DNA of 64,000 nt, from NCBI GenBank assembly GCA_021234155.1, contig JAJEKV010000054.1, positions 5,503,962 to 5,567,961 of the forward strand, written 5' to 3'. Shown piece by piece: positions 48,735 through 59,950 of the stretch; position 1 is the stretch's first letter, and each line of letters opens with the position of its first letter. The notes under the pieces are model-generated. The model made no database searches and was not told the DNA's origin. It saw nothing but the letters and a program-made list of their open reading frames with translations. Source of the stretch: Isoetes taiwanensis (lineage: Eukaryota; Streptophyta; Lycopodiopsida; Isoetales; Isoetaceae). The position numbers and the translations under genes were made by a program.

Positions 48735-49090
48735 TTATGTAGCATCCTGCGAGCTCCCATAGGGTGCTTCCAGCAAACAGACGCATAGGTTTTATGTAGC
48801 CATCTAGCGGGCTTCACTTGTTCTTTATATATTACCCGCATCGTGCTTATAGCTGGCTTCTTGGCCATACACAAATGCATCGTTATAAACAGTTTTGAGC
48901 GTACTTTTGGGCTACTCGATCCGCCTCATGCGTGCTTTTCAGATTATTAGCCCCTCTCTTTGTGCACCCCAGGTGTCTTATTATCATTTCTTTTATAGCT
49001 TTTAGCGATATCGTGAGTGTCTCTTCTTTGTCCATCGGTCTTTGGGAGTGGGAGATCCCACGACCTTGTCAAATTTGGACCTTATATCGT

Positions 49091-52000
49091 TTATGTAAAG
49101 GGCATTCCTTTACCATGTGCTCTTCGTCCTCTATTTTTCCCTGAGTCACATACTTTCGACATATTAAGCTCTGCTCTATCTATTTTCCTCCATCTATCTT
49201 TCTCAATTCGGAGGTCATGGCTTCCCATCACGAATCGGCGGCGTTCCCCTGTTACTCTTTTTCGGCCTTTGCTTTTGTATGTGACATGCCCTATCTGTCC
49301 CCACAGGTTGAAGGTTTCCAATAGCCGGTTGCCTTGGGCCCCTGTGTGCCGTGCCGGCCGGTTTCTCATTGCCTGTCTATCCATTCTTCGTCCCATTCTT
49401 ACGCTTGTATGGTCGACTCAATTCGTTAAACCATCCCTTGCCCGTTGTTATGTCTTTGTTTTTGCCGATTCATCTATCGCTAGTGACGACGGTTTGTCCT
49501 CTTCCCATAGCTATTGTCCTTTATTAGGTATCTAAGCATTTCTTTCCCGGACTCTCACTTCCATTGGTTTTCCCCGTTTTTGTATAAGATTATTGCCCGA
49601 TTGATGTACCTGTCTTCACGGAATTCTGTCAGTGCCATTGCCTCGGTATGCCTTCTGCTTTTCCCACTTCTTTTTCGACGGGCCTGGTCCCCATGTCTCG
49701 CATCAGGTACAATTGTGTTGATGCTACTATCGTGCTGAATAGGTATGCTTTGATCTCCCAATTGGTGATCCTGTTGTTGTTGCAATAATTCATCATGATG
49801 TAGTAATTGCCTATTGCTGCTTGAAATCTGGTATCTGCTCCTTTTGACCATCTCCCCTCTCATGTGTGTCGTACCCTAGATACCTGTATCCTGTGGCTTC
49901 CTCTAGTTCTTCCCCCCTTGTATCTAAATGGCTTTGTGTTAGTATCTTTGTCCGAAGGTCACTATTTTTTGTTTTTCCCGGTTGATTTGTCGGATCCCTG
50001 TCTCCTCACAAAATTCCTCTAGTATTTCTAGCATTCTCTGCATCCCCTTGGCTTTGGTCGCCATCATACCCAAATCATCTGCATATAGCATTATTGGGAC
50101 TTTTGTTTTCCCTATCATTGGTGCCTCACTGTCTCCTTGTCTTTCCCTGACAAATTCCTGTAGTGCATCTATATATATCCCAAATAGTGTCGGCGATAAT
50201 GGACATGACCTTGTTTAACTCCTGTATCACATTCTATGGCTTCTTCTCCCTCTGCTGTTTTGGCATACACCTTTTGGTATAGCCTTGCGATTGATCCTAC
50301 TAGCCCTTCTGGTGCTTTTAGTCCTATTAGCCTAAGTAGAAGTTTATCCCTAGGCACTGTGTCAAAGGCCTTTTTAAAGTCCACGAAGCAGCATATGATC
50401 TTCTTGTTATTTTCCTTTATGCGCTCTATCATTATCCTTAGAGTCACCAAATAGTGCGTAGTCGAATACTCGATTCGAAAACACCTTGACCTTGTGCTCA
50501 CGAGCTTCCACCTACGCCCACGTTTTGGATTTTTTGGTCCGGTGTTTTCCCGAACCATTTCGCGAATATTGAGTGACCATAATAGTCCTGTAATTGCTTT
50601 CGGTTCCTCCTTGTCTCCTCCTTTGTGAAGCGGGATTACCTTGTTAAACCGCCATCTTTAGGAAGACCCAAATGTACTATCTCATTGAATACTTTTGTTA
50701 TAATCCCTATTATCTCTCGTTCCTACGCATTTCGGCATTTCCGCTGTTAGCCCATATAGATCCGGAGCCTTGTTGTTTGCCATTTTATTTAGTGTCCATG
50801 TCACTTCTTCCTGGGAGAAAGGGGGTTTGTGTCTACCTTCTGGGTCCATGATTGGTGCAGCTCCTGTTTTGTACAACCGTTCTAGGTATCTTGTCCAGTC
50901 TATTTCTATTTCCGTTCTTCTCCCCTCCTCCCCTTTTGATGTACACCTTTTTGCTTTTGAGCCCCTTTTCATATTGTTCGAATACCTTAGGTCTCCTTTT
51001 TGGTCTTGGCCAATCCCCATTGATGGTTTTCAGGTCACGGGTTCTCTTTCTTTTTAATTTTCCGCATTACTTTGCTGCGTTCCTCTTGGTATGCCTCAGT
51101 CCCTCTTGCCTGTTTGGCTTTCCTTCGTTGCTCCATGCACCCTTCATCAAAACCATGTTGACCTCCGAAATGCCATTGCCCTCTTTCCTCTTTCTCTTCT
51201 CCCGAATGCCACTCTAGCTGCTTCCTCCAAGATGTCGTTCATATCATTCCCTCATCTTTCATTCCCTCTCCCCATTCCTTTGCTTTTATTTCCTTTTGTA
51301 CCTTTTTTATGAATGTTCCCACTCTGTTTTCTCTGAATTTAATTGTTATCTCGGCCCGTTTACCTCTTCCTTGCTCGCCATCTGTTCTTCCTCTTGTCAC
51401 ATTTATCTTGAGCAATATGGGTCTGTGTCCCTCCCTCCTTCCTATCGGCCATTCCCCTAATTCCATCTTTCCGATTTCCTTTATTGCTTCCTCGTTTGCT
51501 ATCACATAGTCTACTATCTTTGCTCCGTGGGCATTTGTGCTTGTGGTGACCTGACTCCTCCCATCTTCTTAAACCATTGCATATAATTGTATCTGTCATT
51601 TGTACATACCTCCACGATTGCTTCTCCTCTTCTTTGTCATCTCCGCCGTCTCTACCGTGTCCCATTTGCCATTCCTTCCCTCTTATAATTTGGGTCCACT
51701 GTCTACTCTCGTTGTCTATCCCTGCTTTATGTGACTGTTCCTGTCCCGTCCTTGCATTAATATCCCCCACTATGATCAACATTCCCTTATCCCTATGTCT
51801 CATGACGATCCCTCCCATGCTTAATAGCTCCAGTTTATCACATTGGGGTGGATAGTATACTATTAGCAAATACAGATTTCCGTAATCAAGCAACACAACA
51901 TTTATAAGCATGTATCTTTTATTAATGTCATTTTCCAAAATACATGCTTTTCTGATACTGCTATTTCTAATGTAACAGGCTAGCCCTGCGCTACCCCTTC

Positions 52001-52180
52001 CTATTTTGTAGTTCTTTTCCCTCCAACAAGTGAACAAAGTGTAGCCTGGTTCATCTGGTAGCCTCTTTGTGCTGTGTTCCCATGTCTCTACTAGACATAT
52101 GATGTCCTTGTCTCGTGCTTCGTTTAGGCGTTCTCCATCATCCCATGGATATCCCGTACAGTTCCAGTACCAGATCGTTA
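49091..52180 (-). pseudogene. LINE ORF2: endonuclease-reverse transcriptase, frameshifted
   Basis: The endonuclease opens near 52180 (VTIWYWNCTGYPWDD) and shows DIICLVETWEHS (catalytic Glu), PGYTLFTCWRE, GRGSAGLACYIRNSS and IIVGDINARTG (catalytic Asp/Asn). The RT follows: FSQEEVTWTLNKMANNKAPD (51020-50682), CCFVDFKKAFDTVPRDKL (50558-50169, motif A Asp), GVKQG, then a frame break in the CPLSPTLFG box. The frame resumes as IYIDALQEF and MLYADDLGMMATKAKGM (about 50190-50000), so the YADD is intact. The C-terminus carries SHDLRIEKDRWRKIDRAE and a degraded CX2C motif (VCDSGK). At least five frame breaks are seen. The ORF2 start overlaps the end of ORF1 in another frame. Confidence 0.85.
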
Positions 52181-53300
52181 CTTCTTCCTTCCTTTCGCCC
52201 CGCCCCCCTATTTTGTTCTATTACGTGTCCTTTCCTTAGCTGTCCTCTCGTTCTTGCTCCCTGATCTCCCACTCTCTCCCTTGTCATCTTTATGCTCTTG
52301 TCTAGGTCCCTTCCGATCTCTTTTCCGTTTCCCCATCCTAACTGTGTTTGTGTTAGAATCTTTGGGGCTGTTTCCCGGTCTGTTGCTCCGGATGGTGTTA
52401 TTTCCCTCATCGCTTCCCATTTTGTCCCTGCCCTCTTACTACCTCCGTTTCTTGATTCCCATCTCCCTCGGCCCTGGCGGGTCCATTTCCATCCTTCCAG
52501 CGTTGCGGTTCTTGCGATGTGTTCTCCTTCCTCTTTTTGAGGTATAGTTTCCCATTCTTTACCCCCTGCTTGTACTCCTTGGGCTTCGGTTCTCGACTTT
52601 CGCTTTGATTCTCTGTGTAACCCCTGTCTCTCTGCATGGGTGTCGGGGCCTCTTGTACTTTGAGTCCATTCCTGAGTTTGAACCCTGCGTGGATGATCCT
52701 TTCTTTGGCTGCCAGGTCTCTCATAGTCACATTTATATGTCTCGCTCTCCCTCTCCAAGCTCTGCCCGTCTTTGCTTTCACTATCACATTCTGTGTTCAC
52801 GAAACACGTTCTCCATTATCTCTGCGGTGACCACGAAAGCGTGTCTTCGTTAGGCCTCTCGGCTACTCCTATCAATCTTACATCAAGTTTAATCCTTTCT
52901 GTTCTTTGAACTCCACTATGTGCGGTTTAATCCTATCAAAACTACGCCACGCATCTAGATCTATTTGTTGCTTTTCTAATATCACCAACCTTTGTATGAT
53001 TTCCGCTTTTCCTTTTCTACCTCTTCCATCCTCTTAGATTTTCCACCTCTGTATCTTCCACCACCTGCACCCGTTCTTCCACTTTCCCTATTGCCTCCTT
53101 GTTACATTTGCACAGCGCTTGCCGATGTGTTGGTGCTTCCATCCTCGGGGACCACGGCTTCCGGCCTTCACGTCCATCTGCGCCAAGAAGTCTTCAGATC
53201 TTGCTTGAGTTCCTCCTGCTTGCCCCAGCTCTGCTTGGCTAGCCATTCTTCTTTGTTGTTGCGATGGTTTCGCCGTCCGAATTCCTTTCCGCCCGCTCAC
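52138..53300 (-). pseudogene. LINE ORF1, basic RNA-binding protein, broken
   Basis: Two overlapping frames carry it. Frame 52787-52407 has VIVKAKTGRAWRGRARHIN and RDLAAKERIIHAGFKLRNGL, which reads like an RRM-type ORF1 core followed by a Lys/Arg/Glu-rich tail. Frame 52800-52138 covers the C-terminal part (WEAMREITPSGATDRETAPK) and ends inside the start of ORF2. Upstream fragment 53300-53088 (GRKGIRTAKPSQQQRRM) is Gln/Arg-rich. No CCHC knuckle is visible. Function in the family is binding of the element RNA. Broken here by frame changes. Confidence 0.55.
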
Positions 53301-53593
53301 TCTCTCTGTGCTTTCTGTTTCCTATCTCTCTCTTCGCGGGCTTGCTATATGTTGTTCCTTTATTTATCCGTTCGAGCCTTTTCCCCCATATTCTTTTCGG
53401 TTTTTGAATTTCAAAATTGAATCATCCTACCTAAGATATGATTTTGGGTGTTTGCGTCCGCCATTTACTATCGGCGTCTTATGTGTGGCACTTAGGTTTG
53501 TATTCAATTCCCTGGATTCGGTAATTTTCGGTATCAACTGGACTGTTTTGGTTTCTTTGTATCCTTTTTGGGAGTGGGTTTTATGTGACTTTG

Positions 53594-53634
53594 GTGCACC
53601 AGCCGGAGGATTGGATCCTCACTGTCCTGGTGTA
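53594..53634. ncRNA. Structured motif 1: two-stem hairpin near LINE 5' end
   Basis: CACCAG (53597-53602) pairs with CTGGTG (53627-53632), extendable to 9 bp with one wobble. Between them lie CCG, a second stem GAGGAT/ATCCTC (53606-53611, 53615-53620) with a 3-base loop, and ACTGTC. The same framework recurs at 53748-53787 with a different inner stem. If it acts as RNA, the minus strand (LINE sense) is the likely one. Confidence 0.55.
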
Positions 53635-53747
53635 CGGTCGGGGAGTTGCCTCCCACTATCCCGTACTTGGCAACCTCTGTCTTTCCACTTCCATTTTCGT
53701 TTCCATTCTATGGGCCGGGTAAGTTGGTGTCTGTTGCTTGGCAGTCG

Positions 53748-53787
53748 GCACCAGCCGGTGGGCTATTTTCCCACCCTGTCCTGGTGT
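53748..53787. ncRNA. Structured motif 2: two-stem hairpin near LINE 5' end
   Basis: CACCAG (53749-53754) pairs with CTGGTG (53781-53786). Conserved CCGG follows the first arm and CTGTC precedes the second, as in motif 1. The inner stem is GGTGGG/CCCACC (53757-53762, 53770-53775) with a 7-base loop, unlike GAGGAT/ATCCTC of motif 1, so pairing is kept while sequence changed. Confidence 0.55.
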
Positions 53788-54988
53788 ATGGCGGAGACAC
53801 CCGTCCCTCTGTCCCATAGCTTAGCCTTCCACCCTTTGCACCATCTACTCCTGGACCCCCTATCTTTCTGGTTCCTGTTCGTCTCTTCCTCGATTTTTGT
53901 CGTATCCGCCCAACTTCTCCTTTTCACTTGTATTTCTACTAGGCCCTTTGTGTACGTCCGCGTTCGTACCTATCATGTACCTCCCTTCAATTATATCTAT
54001 CCTTTCCTTAATACCTTACGACCTCAATGCATCCTTGATACCATCTATATATTATATTTTACATTCTATATGCCTTGTTGTATTACTATAATTCTACTAC
54101 TACTACATTTCTATATTTCTTCCGTCCCCTGTGTGGGCCCATACCCGGGGGGTCGTTACCACCTTACACATACGTCCTCTTTTACCTTCAATCGTGTTTC
54201 TGCCAACCTGCTTATATGCTTCTTCCTAGATTCATAAGTCTCCTAAGTCTGTTACTTGTTGACAAGTAACGGTTTCCGTTCATGCATGGTTTATCGATAA
54301 GCCGGCCACCCCTGTTAGTTCTTGTTTGTCGTGTCTAGCTGAGTCTTGGATACCCTTACTTAAATTACTACGTATCACCCAATATGTTCTTCGTATCCCT
54401 CGAGATGTATGCGGGCATCCCCGTTTACAGCAGTTAGCTCGCTGATTTAGCTACATCATATTAGTTCACGAAATACAGATATGGTATACGTCTCTTTTTG
54501 CTTTAGGGGAAGAATAACCAACACTGGGACACGAAGTTACTGTGGATAACATCCGATGTTATATTTACTGCAAAAAATCTACATGAAAAGGAGAGTTCTT
54601 CTCTCACAAACATTGCTTATCTTTTCAGCCATTCTTATACAAAATCTTTTCTCATACAGACATACAAACAAACCGGTTTTCTTTCCCTTCTGCCCGGGAT
54701 TACTTACACTTCGCGACCGATCATTCTGGTCCGATCTTTGGTGCCTATTATCTTTTCATAGTATCATCTAAAAAGTCGATGCAGTTTCTGAACCTAACTT
54801 GTTTGAACAAATGATTGTTTTGAACAGACAACAGAAAAAGAGAATTGCAAGAGGACAAAAAGATATAAAAGGTAAAAGGATAAAAAGGTCAAAAAGATAA
54901 AAAAGAGTAGCACAAAAGGAGAGCATGGCATGCATCTGCTCGGGCCTCCCCTGATTTCATACTGGTCCGACTCTTTTCCTGCCCATAA

Positions 54989-55537
54989 CTAATTCTTTAG
55001 CTTCTTTTCCTCTGATGGTTCCCCGATCTTTTTAACTTTTTCGAGATTCCTCCCCATATACGCCCGGCACAAAAAATCGACGGGATTCTTCTCGCAGCAG
55101 TAAATACAAACCTTGCCGAAATCACATACCAGAAGATTGTGCTGATAGCTCGAAGACCTTTGTATGGCGGCATGAACCTGCAGTCTATTGAAGCATTGCA
55201 TTGTGCGATCCATGTCTTGGCGCCTCACCGAATCGTTTTTGTCGCCTAAAACTCCGAGTACTTCAAGCAACCCTAGGGTATACTGGCTATCCCGCATGGA
55301 CTGAGCATGATGGATTCTGTCACAGTACAGACAGTGCACTCGGCCGCAGCTGATGCATGAAGGCAAGCCTCTGCTCAGGCACATACAACTGTCGAAGCAG
55401 ATACACCACGGATTGAGCTCCTCAAGCTCGGGATTGAATGGCACTGTCAAGTTGCCTGGGGTGCCGGAGTTGGGACGCTTCTTGCCAATCTTCTTCTCCC
55501 CATCTACACTCACAAGAACCTTTTTCCCCTTGTCCAT
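54989..55537 (-). CDS. Cysteine-rich protein of unknown function, intact ORF
   Basis: 182 codons from ATG 55537 (MDKGKKVLVSVDGEKK). An upstream in-frame extension begins only at a GTG (55579), so I use the ATG. After a Lys-rich start and a NPELEELNPW segment come closely spaced cysteines, CICFDSCMC and then CISCGRVHCLYCDRIHH (CX2CX4CX2CX3HH, a plausible zinc-binding treble-clef). The middle is helical (LGLLEVLGVLGDKNDSVRRQ) and a second cluster follows, CDFGKVCIYCCEKNPVDFLC. The end is very basic (KKIGEPSEEKKLKN). A TATA box (TATATATA, 55691-55698) lies 154 bases upstream. A 33-codon upstream ORF (ATG 55611) overlaps the start in another frame, and GTGAGT inside the ORF near 55510 could be a donor. 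It is an uninterrupted frame among decayed repeats. Retroelement, host and viral-like origins are all open. I recognise no family. Confidence 0.5.
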   Translation of the reverse strand: MDKGKKVLVSVDGEKKIGKKRPNSGTPGNLTVPFNPELEELNPWCICFDSCMCLSRGLPSCISCGRVHCLYCDRIHHAQSMRDSQYTLGLLEVLGVLGDKNDSVRRQDMDRTMQCFNRLQVHAAIQRSSSYQHNLLVCDFGKVCIYCCEKNPVDFLCRAYMGRNLEKVKKIGEPSEEKKLKN

Positions 55538-55690
55538 ACTTGATCCTGAGCTGGGGCGGGTGCTGATGCTTGTTGGCACTTCCTTGCTCGGCTGAATTTC
55601 CAGCGCCTCATGATCAGACGCTCAAGCGATCTGGAGAAACTGAATTCTAAAGGGCGCCTTCACTATCACTCTTTCTCTCGTTGTAACTGT

Positions 55691-55698
55691 TATATATA
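55691..55698 (-). promoter_or_regulatory. TATA box of the cysteine-rich ORF
   Basis: On the minus strand CCCTATATATAAC, a textbook plant TATA box, 154 bases before the ATG at 55537. It is followed by a purine-rich leader (ACGAGAGAAAGAG) typical of plant 5' UTRs. Confidence 0.5.
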
Positions 55699-58269
55699 GG
55701 GTTTTAGAATATTTAGGGTTTACGAAAATTTGTCCGATTTCCCGCCTACTTAATTCCGGCCGTCCGTCTTAAATGCCAGTCTTGTCCTATCCTGTCCCAA
55801 GAGTTTTCGTCTGCTAATCCCCGCCACACATCCTATCCCTATAGCTGACATGTGTACCTTTCCTATTTTCTCTATACTACTCATTATTATGGCTATCCGT
55901 AGCTGTCATGATCACTACTACCCTATTCGTTATTTTACGACCCCCTTTTTTTTTTTTACCCCCTTTCCCATCGCCCGCGTGCCCTATTCTTTTTGCATTT
56001 GGACCGTCCGCTCGATGTTATCTCGCCACTTTGCCACGTTTCGCCCCCCTTGTTTCCAAATTCCTTAATTTTCCCCATTTTTTGATTTATTTTATTTTAT
56101 GCCTATCCTTATTTCTCAACGGCTCCGAGGTTTTGAATCTTCTGTCGCCGAAACTTTGAGCTCCTCTTCCCTGTGCCCTCTTGTATTCTACAATTGTGTC
56201 TGTTGTGTCGCGTGTTATCGCTCCTTTATCTACCTTGAATTTCAAATTATCTATAGCAACGATCTGTCCTGATCTAATAGTGTTGTGTCCTGCTCATGCA
56301 CCGATATCTATCTGTTCTTTCTCGTCCAGATCAATCATACATTTGTATACTACATAATTTATCTCCTAAGAAGTATGAACATAGTATAATCCTGAACAAA
56401 TTTTGAGAAAACTAGTGTGTTAAGAATCATGAGAGCTGGGAGATATGCACTTAGCTGGATATTTAGCTGGGTTTTTCCGTCGGATCGCCTCCCCCCGTCG
56501 CCTCCCCCCGTCGCCTCCCCCCTTGTTATTGTCTCGAAAATACAAATATGAGTTCAAAACACAAATAATGCATCAATGATGGAATGGTACCTGAGATCCA
56601 ATCACTGGGCACAAAATTTGAAGATGGGGCCTCGTCTTTCCAAAGTCACACACCTCCTGCAAATCTGATGCAAATAATAGAAAATATATGGGCGGTGCGA
56701 AGATCATTCCGAAGAGTTTCTATAACAGAAATCCCTTTTGATCTGTATAACAATTTATGATAAATCGTTCTTATCGGGTGAGAAAATGGTAAATGGAAGA
56801 AGTATGAATTTCCAAATCATAGTAAAAGGCACAGACCCGGTTTTTGGAAGTACCACTCTTCCTGCCCTAGAAAACGGAGCTATTGACAGTCATCTGTCAT
56901 GCTTTTGAACCTACATTAAAAAAACTGCAATAAGGTAGTTAGGATGTGATTTTGATACCCTAGCGCATGATCTTGAAGGAAAGAGGCAGGATTTTAAGGC
57001 AAGATCTTGAAGGATCGGATTAACCCACACCCACAGAGAAAATGTCTAAAAACTCATCCTGATTTTTGAGCACCGGAGGCAGATTCGCGCATGTCTGAAG
57101 ACTCGTCCTAATTTTTGAGCACCAGAGGCAGATTCGTGCATGCATGGTATAGATAGATTCGTGGAATGAAAGGGGAAAACAGGAAATAAATTAGAGCCTA
57201 AAATTCTTTCACGATTTTTGGAGAATCGGGATTTCTTTCCGGCAACAAAAACCTCTAAAATCTTAGGAAATCATTTAAAATAAATTCCAAAAATATTTTT
57301 TGCCAGGCCTGAAAATCCCAAATTAACAAGGTAGATACATCTTTTAAAGAACACCATATTAACAAAAAAGCCATCGCATGATAAGACCAGAAAAACAAAG
57401 CTAAAAGACTGAACCAGCATAAATCCAACCTATCTTGGAACTGGGTACATGGTTATAGCACATGTATAGACGCACTATTGGAGAATAGAGAATGCTCAAG
57501 GAACAAAGAAATCTGCAAGGACCTAGAGCATGCATCCACGGAATACAATTTCAAGGAAAAGAAATATATAAACAAATATGAGCTCAATTTAGGGCATTCG
57601 ATAGCAAAAAAGCTTGAACCTGTAAAAGTGGTCGAGGCACCCTATGTGCTAGCCACCAGACCGAGACTAAGATGTCAAACAACAACACAATCTTAAAAAT
57701 ATAAAAGCTTACGAGAAAGGAAGCCTGGTGTGGTTGAGTCGACAATATAAGCACCAAACACTATGTAAAATATACTTGCCTAATCCAAAATGAATAAAAA
57801 GCCATATCTCGTTCTTCAATAAACATCGAGCCTGTTAATGCCTAGGCCTAAAGCAACCTCTTGTTGAAGAGGCAAGCCAGAGCCGGGACAACCATATCCA
57901 GTGGAAAATAACCAAGCAAATCATTAAGAAAACCATGCAACATATAAAAATTGGATGGGATACCAGCATCCAAAAATACCCTTAGAACTAACAACCTTCA
58001 TGGGAATACCTCAAACTAAGCCTGCCTTAAAGTGAAACACACGCAAACCAAAATGCTTCCCACACCAAAAAAAGCCTAATCTTTATGACCCAATAACTCG
58101 ACAAGATTCATGAAACCATGTCCAAACAAACCAACCTATGCAATAAACTGAAAAACAGGGAAACATGGAATAAAAACAAGGATTGAGTGTTCATAAAAAA
58201 AACAAAAAAGTATCTAGGCTATGCTGTACTGGACCCAGGAAGCAAGACAATAGACCCTAGACTCAAAAT
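55699..58269. other. Spacer with short tandem repeats
   Basis: CGCCTCCCCCCGT is repeated about three times at 56484-56522. A roughly 50-base duplication (ATTTTTGAGCACCRGAGGCA, then GATTCG and GCATG) occurs at 57063-57093 and 57111-57142. No frame exceeds 85 codons and no exon is recognised. Confidence 0.45.
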
Positions 58270-58289
58270 GCCTCAAAAACCACCATTCC

Positions 58290-59758
58290 ACCATTGATCA
58301 TATCTTCACTTTGCGCACATTGATTGAGGATAGCAGGAATCACCGACAAAACCTGTACTATTGTTTCGTGGATTCACAAAAGCTTTTGACACAGTGCGGG
58401 ACAAGTTATGGGACAGACTGCGGCAACTGGGGACTCCCCTTGACTTGCAGAATGCAGTGTATAGGCTGTAGGAGGCATGCTCAGGCTGTATCACATCGTC
58501 AGGACAGCCCGTAATCAGTAGTATTGGAGTGCGTCAAGGTTGCCCCCTCCCCCCCACACTCTTTGGCCTGTACATTGACCAGTTGGAAGATTGGCTCTCT
58601 GAGCATGGAGGTGCGGGCGCCCATCTCATGCATCACTCAATCCGGAAACTCATATATGCTGACGATGTCAACCTTCTGGCCTATGCTCCAGAGGACATGC
58701 AACATCACCTGGATGCTCTCGACACTTTTTGCCGATTCACCGGCATGCGAGTTAACTTGGCCAAAACTAGGGTGCTGCTAGTCTCATCATCCCATCAGCC
58801 AAGGCTTCCCTCATTCACTTACCAGGGACAGGATGTAGAGGTGGCTCCGACCTACAAGTACTTGGGGATCGAGTTCTCTACTACCACCCATTGGGATGCT
58901 GCCATCAGGTTGCGGGTCACGGCAGGTTGGAAAGCACTCTATGCCATGCAGAACAACAGCCACAAGGCAGAGTTGTATGCCTGGGGCCACCAGTCACACT
59001 TATTTCGGGCATTGGTCGAGCCGGTCCTTTTATATGGGGCAGAAGTATGGGGTCCGGTGATATCCCTCAACACCTGGAATGACCTCGAGCAGGTGCAGAA
59101 AGCCTTCTTGGCACGAGCCCTTGGGGTAAAGTCCACAGTTCCATACCAGTTCCTACTCCAGGAGACAGGTTTTCTACCCCTGCAACGGGCTGCATTGGAA
59201 CGCCATATCATTTACTTCCAGAAGGTGGTCGCTATGGGTGATACACGTTTGCCCAACCTTGCTTTGGCCAGATGTGTACATGTAAGGACAAAGAAAGATC
59301 ACAAGGCACTTAAGTTGTACCTAGATGCTACTTTCCTTCGCAATGCAGATGCTCTGACGCACGTTAAGCTGGCACACTATCAGCAGCAAGTCAATCCCAG
59401 GCTCACGAGAGGCCCACACCAGTACTTATACACTCAGTTGCCCATGAAGAAGCACAGACTTATAGCTTCCATTCGCACGGGTGCACATCGCCTCCGTATT
59501 GAGACAGGACATTGGGCTCGGGAAGCACGAGAGCAAAGGCTTTGCCAGTGTTGCCATCAGGGCGCCATTGAGGATGAATGTCATGCCCTCCAGATCTGCC
59601 CAGCGTTTGCCCATATCAGAGAGCGGTATGTTCGATTACTAGTGCCTGGCCAACCGTTGCATGAGTTGTTGAATATGACGTCAGTGGGTTTGTTGGGGTC
59701 ATACCTCCAGGAGGTTATGGATGCACGGACTCAGTTGTGTCTTCTGGGACGGCATTGA
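58290..59758 (+). pseudogene. LINE reverse transcriptase C-terminal two-thirds
   Basis: The first part (58311-58514) is broken: LYYCFVD is followed by a one-base deletion before the TKAFDTV catalytic box, and a second frame change lies near 58520. From 58529 one frame is open for 409 codons: MRQGCPLPPTLFGLYIDQLE (motif B), LIYADDVNLLAYAPEDMQHH (catalytic YADD intact at about residue 46), FTGMRVNLAKTRV, YKYLGIEFSTTTHWDA, VLLYGAEVWGPV, then a long C-terminal domain with LRIETGHWAREAREQRL and a CX2C...H...C zinc motif (CQCCHQGAIEDECHALQIC). It ends at 59758. The ATG at 58529 is internal and not the native start. It is the best reference for repairing the reading of the copy at 36.9-40.5 kb. Confidence 0.88.
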
Positions 59759-59887
59759 ACTGTCCTACACAATTGTACAACATGCCAGCAGACTTATTAC
59801 TGCTAAGGTTTTTCCCTCGAAAACCCTTCGGGGCGGGGGTTTTTTAATCCTGTCAGTAATACGTTTGCTGCTCTCTTTTTTGTTTGG

Positions 59888-59916
59888 GTCCCATAGGCCA
59901 GTCGGTCTCCGTGGAC
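59888..59916 (+). promoter_or_regulatory. 3'-terminal stem-loop of 5'-truncated LINE
   Basis: GTCC-CAT-AGGCC-AGTC-GGTCT-CCGT-GGAC, then GCTAAAAAT and the TATTC tail. Same fold as at 36781, 45231 and 48708. Confidence 0.72.
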
Positions 59917-59950
59917 GCTAAAAATCTATTCTATTCTATTCTATTATTAT

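Larger units (their letters stand above)
48682..53430 (-). mobile_element. Third LINE, minus strand, near full-length, decayed
   Basis: Right to left: ORF1 (53300-52138), endonuclease (52180-51360), reverse transcriptase (51020-49990), C-terminal region with a degenerate zinc finger (to 49091), 3' UTR, 3' stem-loop (48708-48734), and an (ATTCT)n tail at 48682-48699. It is a relative of the LINEs at 36.7 and 58.3 kb but a different subfamily. The 5' limit is unclear. The hairpin-bearing sequence up to about 54300 may be its 5' UTR. Confidence 0.88.
53431..54988. other. Pyrimidine-rich region, possible LINE 5' UTR, then spacer
   Basis: The 309-codon plus-strand frame at 53308-54237 runs antisense to the LINE 5' region, is Phe/Leu/Ser/Pro-rich, and is best read as a shadow. 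A perfect 9-bp hairpin (GTTACTTGT-TG-ACAAGTAAC) is at 54251-54270 and an imperfect palindrome GGTTTATCGATAAGCC at about 54288-54303. Nothing else is recognised to 54988. Confidence 0.4.
58270..59950 (+). mobile_element. 5'-truncated LINE, plus strand, youngest-looking copy
   Basis: Homology to the second LINE starts within the reverse transcriptase (STIDHIFTLR-like at about 58290) and runs through the C-terminus, the 3' UTR with the CCCTTCGGGG hairpin (about 59828-59845), the terminal stem-loop (59888-59916) and a (TATTC)n tail at 59926-59950. Truncation from the 5' side is usual for LINE insertions made by target-primed reverse transcription. No target-site duplication could be fixed by eye. 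Confidence 0.88.

Noticed and set aside
53308-54237. 309-codon plus-strand ORF, one of the longest frames in the window
   Set aside because: It runs antisense to the LINE 5' region, is dominated by Phe, Leu, Ser, Pro and His, has no domain, and its span includes the two structured hairpins, which explain the conserved blocks better.
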